DNA of 64,000 nt from Notospermus geniculatus (GCA_002633025.1 NMRB01000731.1:18821-82820), one strand, 5' to 3'; positions 51,501 to 59,760 are shown, counted from the stretch's first letter. The notes: a model not told the origin generated them from the sequence alone. Made by a program: numbers and translations.

Positions 51501-51774
51501 ACGCGAACAAAGCTGTTCGGTTTTTTCCAGAAGGCATACCATCCTGCCCTCTGAATACTCGATTCGAGATCTCGCGAGCGTTAGGCCGATGGCGCATGCT
51601 CATTTGCTGCGTGTTATCTTGATATCTTGGCGGGAACCTCCTGCTGAGATCGCTGTCAACTGCTCCCCATTTTGGGTGTTCGAGATTGTTGTACCAGCCG
51701 TCATTCCGCTGATAGTCGACACTCCCTCCTCGGACAAGACTCAACAGAGCCGTAAAGAGGAGAAATTTCCTCAT
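38795..51774 (-). CDS. DUOX: Dual oxidase (DUOX), 25 coding exons resolved, about 70 codons missing
   Basis: A membrane NADPH oxidase with an extracellular peroxidase-like domain. It passes electrons from cytosolic NADPH through FAD and two haems to oxygen and releases hydrogen peroxide outside the cell, for defence, matrix cross-linking or fertilisation chemistry. Order from the start: signal peptide ([16 protein letters not shown]), peroxidase-like domain (exons 1-9), first membrane helix (9-10), linker (10-13), EF-hands [12 protein letters not shown] and [12 protein letters not shown] (14-15), oxidase membrane helices with haem histidines (17-20), FAD motif HPFTLTSAP (21), NADPH motif [15 protein letters not shown] (22), [15 protein letters not shown] and the classic C-terminus HHYENF (25). 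All junctions are GT-AG and keep phase. The exception is 49103 to 48797, where the single-N join loses the end of the peroxidase domain. About 1430 codons are present, against roughly 1500-1550 for the family. It sits head-to-head with its maturation factor DUOXA. Confidence 0.95.
39417..39545 (-). CDS. DUOX: DUOX exon 24
   Basis: 129 bp. [20 protein letters not shown] ... [20 protein letters not shown]. Donor GAG|GTAGAT. Confidence 0.95.
40135..40357. mobile_element. GTTCTTCA-end element, copy 2, touching the exon 23 donor
   Basis: TIRs GTTCTTCACTGACGTCAC and GTGACGTCACTTGAAGAAC. Related to 16457-16655. Its terminal AATAG on the gene strand begins at intron position +4. Confidence 0.85.
40361..40516 (-). 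CDS. DUOX: DUOX exon 23
   Basis: 156 bp. [20 protein letters not shown] ... [18 protein letters not shown]. Its donor CTG|GTAAATAG runs into a transposon end. Confidence 0.95.
40640..40815. repeat. Dispersed repeat related to 38247-38410
   Basis: Shares ACGTCCT(T/G)GGAA, AATAGCC, ATGGTCTCTAGCCATAT and GGACTTTGATTCCAGGG with the copy 3' of DUOX. It lies in intron 22, next to the preceding element. Confidence 0.7.
40811..40980. mobile_element. MITE-like element in DUOX intron 22
   Basis: ATCTGCCAGTGTT at the left and AACACTGGCAGAT at the right. The interior is related to 27210-27345. Confidence 0.72.
41009..41154. mobile_element. MITE in DUOX intron 22
   Basis: TAAGGCCGGTTTCACACTGC...AAGCGAAGCGA and its inverse, about 43-bp TIRs, about 145 bp in total. 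Confidence 0.87.
41268..41441 (-). CDS. DUOX: DUOX exon 22: NADPH-binding
   Basis: 174 bp. [20 protein letters not shown] then [19 protein letters not shown], the pyrophosphate loop of NADPH oxidases. Confidence 0.96.
41930..42159 (-). CDS. DUOX: DUOX exon 21: FAD-binding
   Basis: 230 bp. [21 protein letters not shown] and the flavin motif [12 protein letters not shown], then [14 protein letters not shown]. Acceptor TTCAATGCAG, donor TTG|GTAAGT. Confidence 0.95.
42234..42480. repeat. Degenerate tandem repeat with CCAAT boxes in DUOX intron 20
   Basis: GACCCAATCAGAATGCTTGT... repeats at 57 bp spacing (42235 and 42292). Three to four decayed copies follow with ACCAATCAGACAGTTTG and GGCCAATCGG. 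Confidence 0.8.
42860..43191 (-). CDS. DUOX: DUOX exon 20
   Basis: 332 bp. [39 protein letters not shown] with two haem-ligand histidines, then the cytosolic start of the FAD domain ending LLPSG. Confidence 0.95.
43375..43465 (-). CDS. DUOX: DUOX exon 19
   Basis: 91 bp. [20 protein letters not shown]. The IHxxGYxxN histidine pairs with haem. Acceptor CATTTCCAG, donor CCG|GTAAGA. Confidence 0.92.
43671..43901 (-). CDS. DUOX: DUOX exon 18
   Basis: 231 bp. [26 protein letters not shown] and [15 protein letters not shown]. The FHK histidine is a predicted haem ligand. Confidence 0.95.
44574..44771 (-). CDS. DUOX: DUOX exon 17
   Basis: 198 bp. [20 protein letters not shown] then [10 protein letters not shown], the second membrane helix of DUOX. 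Donor TCC|GTAAGT. Confidence 0.93.
45217..45404 (-). CDS. DUOX: DUOX exon 16
   Basis: 188 bp. [16 protein letters not shown] ... [13 protein letters not shown], a degenerate third EF-hand-like segment. Donor AGAG|GTATGG. Confidence 0.9.
45448..45568 (+). repeat. (CAG/CGG)n followed by (CAA)n microsatellite in DUOX intron 15
   Basis: About 45 bp of CAG/CGG triplets, then about 70 bp of CAA triplets (TTG/GTT on the gene's strand). Long single-residue open frames here are artefacts. Confidence 0.97.
45681..45774 (-). CDS. DUOX: DUOX exon 15: EF-hand 2
   Basis: 94 bp. [20 protein letters not shown] is a canonical EF-hand loop. Donor GGG|GTAGGT. Confidence 0.95.
45929..46064 (-). CDS. DUOX: DUOX exon 14: EF-hand 1
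   Basis: 136 bp. HEFAESLAM, then loop [12 protein letters not shown] with all calcium-ligand positions filled. Confidence 0.95.
46471..46620 (-). CDS. DUOX: DUOX exon 13, with an extended basic/Ser-rich linker
   Basis: 150 bp, phase 0 at both ends. Acceptor GTTCTTTCAG, donor AAG|GTAATC. The C-terminal EVMDCEITK fits the ALTCELSR position. The preceding part ([20 protein letters not shown]) is about 25 residues longer than the human linker. Confidence 0.78.
46858..47043 (-). CDS. DUOX: DUOX exon 12
   Basis: 186 bp. [17 protein letters not shown] ... [17 protein letters not shown], the family's LLETFFRHLF motif. Confidence 0.93.
47200..47234. repeat. Inverted repeat CCTTGGAGGAATTA, 14-bp arms
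   Basis: Half-sites of the 3960-3987 palindrome separated by 7 bp, in DUOX intron 11. Confidence 0.85.
47325..47545 (-). CDS. DUOX: DUOX exon 11
   Basis: 221 bp. [20 protein letters not shown] ... KRGYDL, matching the EWxGxxEPxRxVxV and KxYDLV segments. Donor TTG|GTGAGG. Confidence 0.92.
47632..48004 (-). repeat. Minisatellite in DUOX intron 10
   Basis: About eight diverged copies of a 40-55 bp unit built around GCCACCGGTGATGGCAAAGG and TTTGATCAGGCCTG. They occupy most of the intron. Confidence 0.85.
48050..48181 (-). CDS. DUOX: DUOX exon 10
   Basis: 132 bp. [20 protein letters not shown] ends the first membrane helix and begins the cytosolic linker. Confidence 0.92.
48655..48796 (-). CDS. 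DUOX: DUOX exon 9, truncated at its 5' end by the N
   Basis: Reads [18 protein letters not shown] then [20 protein letters not shown] into the first membrane helix. It matches the DPCPQP...C....DYFEGS stretch of DUOX. The N at 48797 cuts its start. Donor C|GTAAGT. Confidence 0.85.
48978..49031. repeat. Hairpin with 25-bp arms in the damaged DUOX intron
   Basis: TACCACTGCCCACACCCGAC... (48978-49002), loop TCAT, then its inverse (49007-49031), one mismatch. It lies 180 bp from the single-N join. Confidence 0.92.
49103..49142 (-). CDS. DUOX: DUOX exon 8 (short)
   Basis: 40 bp. [13 protein letters not shown] aligns with the LxALYN segment after exon 7. Acceptor TTTTCTTACAG, donor GTTG|GTAATC. 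The following exon(s) are absent from the sequence. Confidence 0.75.
49318..49490 (-). CDS. DUOX: DUOX exon 7
   Basis: 173 bp. [20 protein letters not shown], the RGRD-GLP peroxidase segment, then [13 protein letters not shown]. Confidence 0.94.
49624..49799 (-). CDS. DUOX: DUOX exon 6
   Basis: 176 bp. [19 protein letters not shown] and [20 protein letters not shown] are typical DUOX peroxidase blocks. Donor GGG|GTAAGT. Confidence 0.94.
50098..50133 (-). repeat. 18-bp tandem duplication over the exon 5 splice donor
   Basis: Two perfect 18-bp units (minus strand GGGTATCTACATAAGGTA). The exon ends inside the first transcribed unit. Using the second donor would read directly into an in-frame TAG. 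Confidence 0.95.
50119..50273 (-). CDS. DUOX: DUOX exon 5, with a duplicated splice donor
   Basis: 155 bp: [12 protein letters not shown] ... [19 protein letters not shown]. The last 15 exon bases plus GTA are repeated in the intron (units 50116-50133 and 50098-50115), creating a second donor 18 nt downstream. Confidence 0.92.
50426..50592 (-). CDS. DUOX: DUOX exon 4
   Basis: 167 bp. [17 protein letters not shown] corresponds to the peroxidase xxREHN helix. The next helix is [14 protein letters not shown]. Confidence 0.94.
50714..50921 (-). CDS. DUOX: DUOX exon 3
   Basis: 208 bp. [17 protein letters not shown] is the peroxidase SxxLDGSxVYG motif. Donor GGG|GTAAGT. Confidence 0.93.
51155..51342 (-). 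CDS. DUOX: DUOX exon 2
   Basis: 188 bp, acceptor CGCTTCCAG, donor [28 protein letters not shown] replaces the FGQ..(D)H(D) type segment of haem peroxidases. Confidence 0.92.
51495..51774 (-). CDS. DUOX: DUOX exon 1: start, signal peptide
   Basis: 280 bp from ATG to donor TTCA|GTAAGT. Contains DGWYNNL, DVARR-type linker sequence and the conserved [11 protein letters not shown] block with an N-glycosylation site. Confidence 0.92.
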
Positions 51775-52790
51775 AGTAACGCAGTGTTGGAATCTGAAGA
51801 AGATATTCGAGTTCAAATAACCGTAATGGAGGTCATTGAAGGTCGAAGAAAGGTCAAAATTCAAAAGGTCAGATCGAGTTAGATAAGGTCAAAACTAGGC
51901 CTACACCCACGAAATAGCGAAACCCTGCCCAGTTCCAAATGTCACTGGTCGTTGACATGTGAAGTAGGCCATCAGTAGCCGTTGTTGACCTTAGCGGGTT
52001 TCTAATCGTCATAACATTAGTCAGTGTTTGGCTATGTAATGTAAGCAGACAGTTAGGACGTGCAAACATGTCTTAAGTGCTTATATTCTTGAGTCTTATA
52101 TCTGAGTGAAGTGCAAATAGATATCTAAATTCATTGCCTTTTTTGACTGTGAACAAACAAAGAAAACGTGTCTTCACATCAGTTATTTTTCCATTGATGT
52201 TGAAGGCTTTTCTGGTCTAATTTCTGGTCGGAAAGGGTCCTGTCCGAAATCATACGGTCCTATCCGGAGTTAGTAGGTACTAAAGACTGATCCCTGCCTT
52301 CTCAGCAGAGGGGACCGGCCTCGGACTGTCGTATCTCAGCAGGACCAAGCACAGTGACCTGCAAACATCGATTTGAAAATGCGTCCTGTTTTGTAGAGGG
52401 GTTTAAGTTTGGTTTCCATGTTTGTGTAGCTTCAAACGAAAGTATTGATGGTTGTATAAACATGGCGATGTTGGCTAACATTTTAGTGTCTTCTTAAAGG
52501 TCACTGAACCATATTTTACTATATAAACTTGGACACTGTATCAACAAATGCTAGAAAAAAGGCTTTTAGAAATGACTTCTGTTTGTATGTACTCATCAAG
52601 GAATGTCGTCTTCGAGCCGTGTGATTATCATTGCGTGAGAAACATCAGCAGAAAATCGGAATAAACGCTTGTCTCTTGATGGAACCATTTATAAGAGACA
52701 ACAAACAGGGGGTCCCGATAGTAAAGTGCCGGCTAAATACTACACACTATGGGCCGATTTAATAAACGTTTGCTAAGCGACATGTAACCA

Positions 52791-52950
52791 TTGGTTCCAC
52801 CAAAAATAGACAAGCGAGCGAAAAACGTACAACAAAATTTTCATCAAAAAGCCCTGTTTGGATGGATAGTAAGCGCTATACAGAGCTCAGAAAATGGGGC
52901 TTTTGGTGAAAAATTTAGTTGTACATTTTTCGCACGCCTATCCTGGTGAT
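52791..52950. mobile_element. Foldback element in the DUOX/DUOXA spacer
   Basis: GCGAAAAACGTACAAC and GTTGTACATTTTTCGC face each other within arms of about 60 bp that carry several mismatches. Confidence 0.75.
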
Positions 52951-53413
52951 GTCATACACAATCTTTCACAGACCAGTAGGCTACTTTCCAGTGATAACGA
53001 TATGATTTTAAGAATTTGAAGTATTTTGGGCGGTTCAATAGTATATCTGGCGACATCATGTCGGTCCACACGTCCTGGTGGCACCATGTGCCCTTATCTA
53101 GACCACATGACGTCAAAATATTTAAAAAAATTACCACAATCCGATAAAGCCAATGAAATAGGTCTTCTAAGTGTTTCAAGTGAATCGATTTGCAGTTTAC
53201 ATATTTTTAATAAGTGCTTTTTGTGACTTATCATCAACAAGATATTTGATGTCAATATGTTTATCATGTAAATCATAATATTTGAGTGGGGATGTAAAAA
53301 TTCCACTTGAACGCACACTCATTTTAATGACAACACTTATGTGGATTTGTAACTTATGTGGACTTCCTCGTTCTTTCGCTGGCATTCTTATTCTTCTTTG
53401 CCATGAATCAGAA

Positions 53414-53658
53414 TAAAGCAGGGAATCCACCTGTGATTTTCAACCTGATTTTGCGTTGCAACTGGGCGCTCGATCGCCGTAGTTGACTAGCTAGAAGTGA
53501 TTTCCACCACTGGCGAAGATGTGATCAATTTCAGTTCGGCAATTGGTCGGCGACCGGTATCAGTTCCTTGCGGTCGTAGTCAATCGCAGGTAGCAGGTTG
53601 CAAAGCAAGTCGCAAAGCAGAACCACGTTTAAAATCGGCAGTGGATTCCTAGCTAAAG
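53414..53658. mobile_element. MITE copy related to 17641-17889
   Basis: Inverse orientation of the 17.6-kb element: GGAATCCAC...GATTTT at the left, AGTGGATTCCTAGCTAAAG at the right, shared CGACCGGTATCAGTTCCTTG. Confidence 0.87.
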
Positions 53659-54051
53659 AGCCTGAGACAACGCAGCAAAAATCGCGCGAAGAATCAGAGA
53701 CGCGCATGAATTTATAGTACCATGGCATGTTTTTGCGATTTCCTCCGCGATTTCCAAAAAGTGTCCTGTTCATTTCTTTTGCGATGCAACAGAAAAAGAG
53801 ATCTCAGACACCACGCCCAGGCCGGGAATCGGGATTTAAACAAAGCTTCTGACAGCAAGATAAAGTTCTGGTCAAAAAAGCGATGACGCACATCCGCAAA
53901 GCGAGGAGCTAAAATCGCTCGGATCGATTTACATTTCTTTTCATCTGGTTGCTTTCTGTAGAAAAGAAGTCGCCGAGGCGAATTCTCAACTGACTAGAGT
54001 AGCCACGGGCAACTGGTTTACTCAGGACAGCTTCACTGGAGCGGCTGTCCG

Positions 54052-54391
54052 TAAAGCCAGCAGCACACCAGGCGATATCACAAGCGATCAGGGCCGACCG
54101 TTTCGGTGCCTGTCGGCGGTTTAGTTAATGGGAAAATGCATTATAACTACTGCCGATAGGCGCCGGTAGCACTGTCGGACTTTCTGTGCGGTCGGCACTG
54201 ATCGCCACCGAGAAAATGGGCTGTTGACGTCAGGTGTGCGCTGGAGAGCGATGCGTGGAATCTTCTCGACAGCGATGATCGCCCAAAACCAACCAATACC
54301 AAAGCCGATATCGCCTCGTCTGCGGTGGCTGGCGAGAAGATCGGTGGCGATTAGATCGCTTGCGATATCGCCTGGCGTGCTGCTGGTTTAA
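54052..54391. mobile_element. GC-rich MITE in the DUOX/DUOXA spacer
   Basis: TAAAGCCAGCAGCACACCAG...GATATC and GATATCGCCTGGCGTGCTGC...TTTA TIRs of about 38 bp, about 340 bp long. Confidence 0.87.
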
Positions 54392-55030
54392 AATGCTACA
54401 AACCATCGGAAAGTGACTTACCTGTATGTATTTACCATCTGAAGGTTACCTTCATATCATGCGAACTCTCCGTCAAAGCCCGAATCTGACGATATTACGA
54501 TCAAGACCCTTGTGTTTGGAATCAATACCTGTGCTCGGGTCCTTTGTTGGACAAAGAGTGAATGCCTTATCGCACGAAATGAATTCGTTGGACCAATGGC
54601 CTATGTGAACTTGAACTTGAAAATGGATACTCTGAACTAGATTTAATACCTATGTCACGAGTTTTTGATAATGGGACTCTCCGTTTACACACGGATCGGA
54701 TTTAGCCCCTGTGTTAAATCGGCCTGAGAGTCACCCACGAACTTTACTGCTAATTTCTCTCCGCCCTCTGCAAGTGATCACCCGCTATCTCACTAGGAGT
54801 TGGTTTTTCGCATGGCTTAATATCTTGAGAGTTCTTTTTATAAGGTTATCACGTTCGCTTAAGTGGTTTTGAAATCTTGTAGACGGGAGTCACCAGGAAA
54901 GGTAAGCGGATGACGTCAGTTGTGATTTTTTAAACTGGGTGTCACCTCATAAGGTAAGCTTGAAGTTATTCGTGACATTTATCAATACCGTCGGATAGAG
55001 GTAAGATTGTTTGAGTATTAATTTTTAGTA

Positions 55031-55184
55031 TTAAGCTTAGCGCACATGTCCGACAAAACTCAATGCGTTAGGGGTGTCTGTTAAAATCGACTGTCCTGTC
55101 CGAATGACGAGTTGACAGCGTTGGGTCAGTCGACTTTAAAAACACCCCTAACGGATCGAGTTTTGTCGGACATGTGCGCTAAGC
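55031..55184. mobile_element. MITE with about 43-bp TIRs
   Basis: GCTTAGCGCACATGTCCGAC...GGGGTGT and its inverse, pre-flanked by TTAA at 55031-55034. It directly abuts the next element. Confidence 0.88.
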
Positions 55185-55185
55185 C

Positions 55186-55341
55186 TAAAGGCGGTGACAG
55201 ACTAGTGCGTACGCGACGCGGAGCGACGCGTTTTCTTTTGTGTTTTTGCGCTCCACTGCACATGGTGCTCAGTAGTGCCTGAAAACACAAAAGAAAACGC
55301 TTAGCTCCGCGCCGCGTCGCGCTAGTCTGTCACCGGCTTTA
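55186..55341. mobile_element. MITE related to 9719-9868
   Basis: TAAAGGCGGTGACAGACTAG ... CTAGTCTGTCACCGGCTTTA TIRs with subterminal CGTACGCGACGCGG. Confidence 0.85.
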
Positions 55342-55682
55342 CTGGCGTTCCGCAGCCGGTGTCATGGCTGACCAGCTTTGGCTAACACCATGAAAGAGCT
55401 ATAATCTATTTTCAAGTCAGTGTTGTGCAACACCACTACCTCTTGGTAAATGTGATCTGGTCACATTCCTGAGTTTAACCTTTGGCCAGTTCAATGTGAA
55501 AAACACTTGTCTGCCAAATGTAGGTGATCCGCTGGCTGTGATTTTTCGTCGTAAACTCGTCGTGGACCTTCCATGAGCTTGTCGTAAACGAATAGCAAAC
55601 GTAAACCTAGGCAGTGGATTGCCCTAAAAACTCAGATTGGCGTCGTATGAACATGGCGTTTGCTTTTTTTCCAGGGTTAAAA

Positions 55683-55871
55683 ATGTCCCCCACGAGACCC
55701 CACAACGTCCCTGGCTGGTTCGATGCCTTTAGGGATGGCGACTGGAGCACGTATTACGACCCAATCAGAACTCCAGCCATCGCCGACTACAAAGTGGTTT
55801 GTGTCGTCTATGCCTGGGGCATTCTGGCCTTCGCAAGCTTTTTCGTGGTTCTTGGCACCAGGAGGGACGAG
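55683..55871 (+). CDS. DUOXA: DUOXA exon 1
   Basis: 63 codons, start to GAC GAG|GTAAGT. First membrane helix. Confidence 0.9.
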
Positions 55872-58800
55872 GTAAGTTGCTTCAGGACAATGTACACTGG
55901 TGGACAGAAATATTAGGACACTTTCAAAGTCATTTTTCTGTTTTGCTTCAGTACATGTACACTGTTCTGAATTCGAACAGCCAATTTTGAATTTGAAATC
56001 TCGATCTATCAAAAGAGTCGGCCGGTGAATTTATAGTGTGGTACTCTCTCCGTTTACACCGGATGCAGTTGTTGCTGACCATTACTTCGTTTTTTCAGCT
56101 GCTCCAGACAGTATTTCGGATGGCTTTGTCAGGAAATGTAGGATTTGTCGTTCTGTGTAAGTTTTCAAAACTTGTTTCACTTGTTGGGCAGCCAAATGGA
56201 ATTTTTTTGAAACGTCAATGCAACATCCTGTGCTTAAGCCTTCTTTCGGCTAAGACCATTTAGCAACAGTAGTCGAATAGGCCGACCTTCGATTATAACA
56301 TGGCAGTCGACGTCATAATCATATCCGAGCCTGCCTGACTGTGATGAATCTTCACTTTACAGTGGCGATGGTTGCATCCGATTGGCTGACGGCGAGCGGT
56401 CACGTGGTGTCGTATTACGGTCTGACAAGTGATCAGAAAGTCGACGCGGACATCGGCGTCCATGTTGGATTGAGCAGTGTGAATGTCACTCTGCGAGGTA
56501 AGGCAAAATTCTCCGTAAGGCACTATCCTTAACTTGTTTCATTGAAGCCATTTGGCTAATGGTTACCAGAGAATCCAAAGGCCCTCAGATCCGTGGCTAT
56601 CAATTCTGTAGGTACCTACATGTACATGTACAGCTGGATACATAATCCCCTTTCGAAAGTCAGTTTTAAGGGACAAAATGTACAGTCAGTGCCGCCAATG
56701 CACGTAGCGATTGTATAATTTTCAGGCCTACCCTAGGCCTGACTTTTGAACGGGGTCTAAAGCAAGATGCCGTACCCTGTAGGTGATTGCCAATATTACT
56801 AGCTTTTGGATGATTTTATATGCCACCAAACTTAGTCGGTCTTTTTCTCCTTCATTTCAGGAAACTTTCTCAACCAAAGTGGTGATTTCTTCTTCAACGA
56901 CAAAATATCTTGGTGGGAGGGTAAGGATAGTTTCCGTTCACAAAAATATGTTTATTGCTAATATCGCAGTATTGTTGTAAGGTCACAGAGACATGGCTTT
57001 GTCACTGGGTTCTACATGTAGCTTTTCCAACATTATCATATCAAAAGCGTCAATGCCAGGAGGCCTCGATTCAAAGACATCAAGAACCTGCTGTGTGTCA
57101 GCAATACCTACCATCACCGACAGGAGAAGCTGGACCCCGGAATGCCAGAACTCGGTGGACCTTACAACTGCGATTTTGGTGTATGTTCCAAGTCTTCAAC
57201 AATGTGGTGTCCATCAGTAGGCTCCGTTAGCTGGCGTTGGCCGTATCCTACGAAAATATGCAAACTTCTATTCCTTTGCTACCCTAACCCATGTTTGTAC
57301 ATCCTCTCTCGTCTTGTAATTCTCTTTTGCCGATACTTATTGGGAACCAGATTTGGAATACTGTTACAAGTACAAGTACAAGTAGGCATATACTGCAAGT
57401 AAAACCTCCCTTCATTCTTTTAGTACACCAAGCGGAACATGAATACGACCTCGCCCTGTCCAAAGGCCCTCCCATCCCCCTGATGGAAGCAGAAGAGACC
57501 TTTGGTATCGGGTTCGACCAGTTTGATATCAACAAATCTCTGGAGCTGCGGACGGCCGGGTACTACACCTACGTTCTGATGTGGTAAGCACGAACGATTA
57601 TTATGCATTGATGTAGGTCAGGAGTGCAGTGCTAGTGTGACGTTTTCTTGTGTTCAACTTAACTCAACTTTTCCATAGACTGGCCGTTAGAGGGAGCATC
57701 ATGACTTTTCAATTATAGGGAACACAGAGAAATCTGCCACACTTGTTTCGTCGTGTACCCATAAAATAGCGAGATTTCGCAAATCTGACGAAACACCAAG
57801 TACGAAATACGAAATTCAACTTCATTCCCAGGACCTAATGTATTTCTGGAGATGGTTGCTACCACAAAATGTCCCTGCTGCCGGTGCGTCTTTTAGCATA
57901 TCATGTAAGACAGCAACCTCGTCCCCAGGGGTAGAGTTCGCTCAGACAACCTCGGACCACTCGCTCACTAACCCCTGGAATCAGCTTCGGTTGCAAATCC
58001 AGGAATCTTGGACTAAGTATAGGTGGCAGCACGAGTCAAAATAATCATTTTGAAATACTAACCAGTGTTTTTTAAAATTCTTTTTACAAAAAATCATCAA
58101 ACCTGGATATAGATAACCTTCTGGTTTGATCCAAAATATTTTGAAAATTTCTTTCGGTATATTCTTCGATATATTTGACGGTTTCCCGTCAACCAATCAC
58201 GTGCGTTAAATCCAAAGCTGATGCCAGGGGTTAGTGACGCGACCGCCATATTGTCAGAAAGCGAACGACCCCTGGGAACGAGGTTGGTAAGACAGAGAGA
58301 GTTATGGTGCATCTTGATTTTTTAAATTTCCACTTCATATCTACGAAATCGATACGAAAGATAAATTTCAAAGTTTAATACATGTATACACTGTAACTCT
58401 ATCGGTCTAACGTCATACGGAAGACGCTCTTGCAGCAGGCGATATTTGTCAGTGCGTTGGTGCCAACCATTTCCTGAAATACATTACGTCAAACCATGGA
58501 AGTGAAGTCCAATTTCGTATTTCGGCGTACTTCGTGTTTCGTCAGATTTGTGAAACTTCACACAGCTAATGACGGAAAATTCTGAGAAACGGGAACACCG
58601 TGGAATTACAACTGTGTTAAAGGACACCCTGAGTTATCCTGACTGTAAGGGTCAAATATATTAGAATTTCTTTTTCTCTTCAGTTTTGGCCTCGCAAGTT
58701 GGATCGTCACCAACGTCATGAAATACATCCTCATTTGGGAAACAGCCATCATGTTCATCTTGAGTGGCGTCGTCTTTCTCTTGGCCAACCTCTGCTACTA

Positions 58801-59657
58801 CACCGCACAACCTCGTGACCCTATCGTAATCCATGTTGAGGGGGCGAGGTTACAGCTCACGTTCGGCTACTGCTTCTATCTGAACCTTGCAGCAGGTAAA
58901 AATTAGCGCCAATAAATAATTACTAATTTTCAGGCCATGTACATGTAACTTGGACGCTATCTCTTGATGTGTCTCGATTGAAAGGCTGAGCTTGAATACA
59001 GTGGCGCCGCCAAACAGGGCGGTAGTCTATCATGTTCTGGAGGTACTTCGAAGAGCGTTTGCACTAATCTGTAGACCACTAGGCCTAATGCGGCAATGTG
59101 GGGTTTGTATTCAGGAAGTTCAGCTTTAACACTATGATTCTACTTTATTAGGTATCATCTCTCTGATCGTGGGTATCGTCCTGTATGTCGTCGGGAGAGC
59201 TGCACCAGACAAAGTGGTTCTCTTTTTCGATATAACCAATGAAAATGTGCTGATGGTAGTGAAAGCGAGGCAGACAGGAAGAGTGCAGGATTACCAGGAA
59301 GAAGAACAAGAACTTCGGGTAGGGCGCAAAATTGTCTTTGGGAATACGTGACTGTCTGTTAGATTCCGTGGCTGTGAACGCTGAAATGGTGTCAGCCTAA
59401 TGTTGGCCCATTGGGCCTGAATTTAGCTTAAATGTAGGCCTACACCCGCACACAAGGCTCATTTTACAGAATAGTCGGATGTAACCTTCTACTTTCAGCC
59501 CGTGAGCCTCGCAAACACTACTATATTCGAGGTCGACGACCACAACAAAGATGGTGGCGACGAGAGAGAAGTGGAAACTGATATAGATGCCAATGGAGAA
59601 CCCAATTCAAGGCCGAGGAGTGTGGAATTCGATGCGTTTCGACAGATCAGCATTTAG
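55683..59657 (+). CDS. DUOXA: Dual oxidase maturation factor (DUOXA), 8 coding exons
   Basis: A multi-pass endoplasmic-reticulum membrane protein that DUOX needs to fold, leave the ER and produce hydrogen peroxide. Eight exons join in phase to about 379 codons, against roughly 320-345 in vertebrates. ATG at 55683 follows a probable UTR acceptor. Features in order: N-terminal MSPTRPHNVPGWFDAFRDG, helix 1 (VVCVVYAWGILAFASFFVVL), helix 2 (VGFVVLLAMVASDWL), the first extracellular loop with DADIGVHVGLSSVNVTLRG (the family's ADIGLxVGLxxVNITLxG, with an N-glycosylation site), the GPPIPLMEAEETF...AGYYTYVLM block, three more helices (YILIWETAIMFILSGVVFLL; LTFGYCFYLNLAAG; IISLIVGIVLYVVG), and a charged cytosolic tail ending FRQISI. 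It is divergent to DUOX, as in vertebrates. Confidence 0.93.
56099..56156 (+). CDS. DUOXA: DUOXA exon 2
   Basis: 58 bp. LLQTVFRMALSGNVGFVVL, acceptor CGTTTTTTCAG, donor CTGT|GTAAGT. Confidence 0.88.
56363..56497 (+). CDS. DUOXA: DUOXA exon 3
   Basis: 135 bp. AMVASDWLTASGHVV ... DADIGVHVGLSSVNVTLRG, the most diagnostic DUOXA segment. Confidence 0.95.
56861..56920 (+). CDS. DUOXA: DUOXA exon 4
   Basis: 60 bp. NFLNQSGDFFFNDKISWWE, matching the LNExINYNExFxW position. Acceptor CTTCATTTCAG, donor AGG|GTAAGG. Confidence 0.9.
57030..57187 (+). repeat. Dispersed repeat in DUOXA intron 4
   Basis: Related to 2425-2567. One frame through it is open, but exon 4 and exon 5 already join in phase without it. 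Confidence 0.6.
57424..57583 (+). CDS. DUOXA: DUOXA exon 5
   Basis: 160 bp. AEHEYDLALSKGPPIPLMEA ... LELRTAGYYTYVLM. Acceptor TTCATTCTTTTAG, donor ATGTG|GTAAGC. Confidence 0.93.
57770..58552. mobile_element. R1-ended element with a nested inverted repeat in DUOXA intron 5
   Basis: The outer ends 57770-57916 and 58389-58552 are inverted R1 copies. Inside, ACCTCGTCCCCAGGGGT (57917 on) is inverted near 58258-58289 (ACCCCTGGGAACGAGGT), and CTCACTAACCCCTGGAATCAGC near 57963 is inverted near 58216-58237. The element makes up most of the 1.1-kb intron. Confidence 0.8.
58684..58895 (+). CDS. DUOXA: DUOXA exon 6
   Basis: 212 bp. FGLASWIVTNVMKYILIWET ... LQLTFGYCFYLNLAA. Acceptor TTTTTCTCTTCAG, donor GCAG|GTAAAA. 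Confidence 0.93.
58991..59131 (+). repeat. Dispersed repeat, copy 2 (partner of 116-283)
   Basis: Ends 20 bp before the acceptor of DUOXA exon 7. Confidence 0.75.
59152..59318 (+). CDS. DUOXA: DUOXA exon 7
   Basis: 167 bp. IISLIVGIVLYVVGRAAPDK, last membrane helix, then the start of the tail. Donor CGG|GTAGGG. Confidence 0.9.
59499..59657 (+). CDS. DUOXA: DUOXA exon 8: C-terminal tail and stop
   Basis: 53 codons including TAG. Hydrophilic tail with EVDDHNKDGGDEREVETDID. Acceptor CTACTTTCAG. Confidence 0.82.
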   Translation, partial: PVSLANTTIFEVDDHNKDGGDEREVETDIDANGEPNSRPRSVEFDAFRQISI

Positions 59658-59760
59658 TTGGTGTAGCGGGCCAGAAACAAAGACATTCGTTGTTGGATTT
59701 ACGCTGGAGGCATGATCTGGATAATCTCAAAAACTGGGATGTTATCCTTTTATTCCTGTA

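Larger units (their letters stand above)
51775..55682. promoter_or_regulatory. DUOX-DUOXA divergent spacer (putative bidirectional promoter region)
   Basis: 3.9 kb between the two start codons, which face away from each other. No gene is recognised inside, and at least five MITE-like elements fill it from 52.8 kb on. A 5' UTR exon of DUOXA probably ends in this interval, since GCTTTTTTTCCAG stands at 55662-55674, nine bases before the DUOXA ATG. Core promoter motifs could not be assigned with confidence. Confidence 0.55.

Noticed and set aside
55677-56012. 111-codon minus-strand frame
   Set aside because: Antisense of DUOXA exon 1 and the following intron.
57040-57190. Extra DUOXA exon (open frame reading FKDIKNLLCVSNTYHH)
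   Set aside because: Exons 4 and 5 join in phase and match the family without it, and it is related to a repeat at 2.4 kb. No good splice pair.
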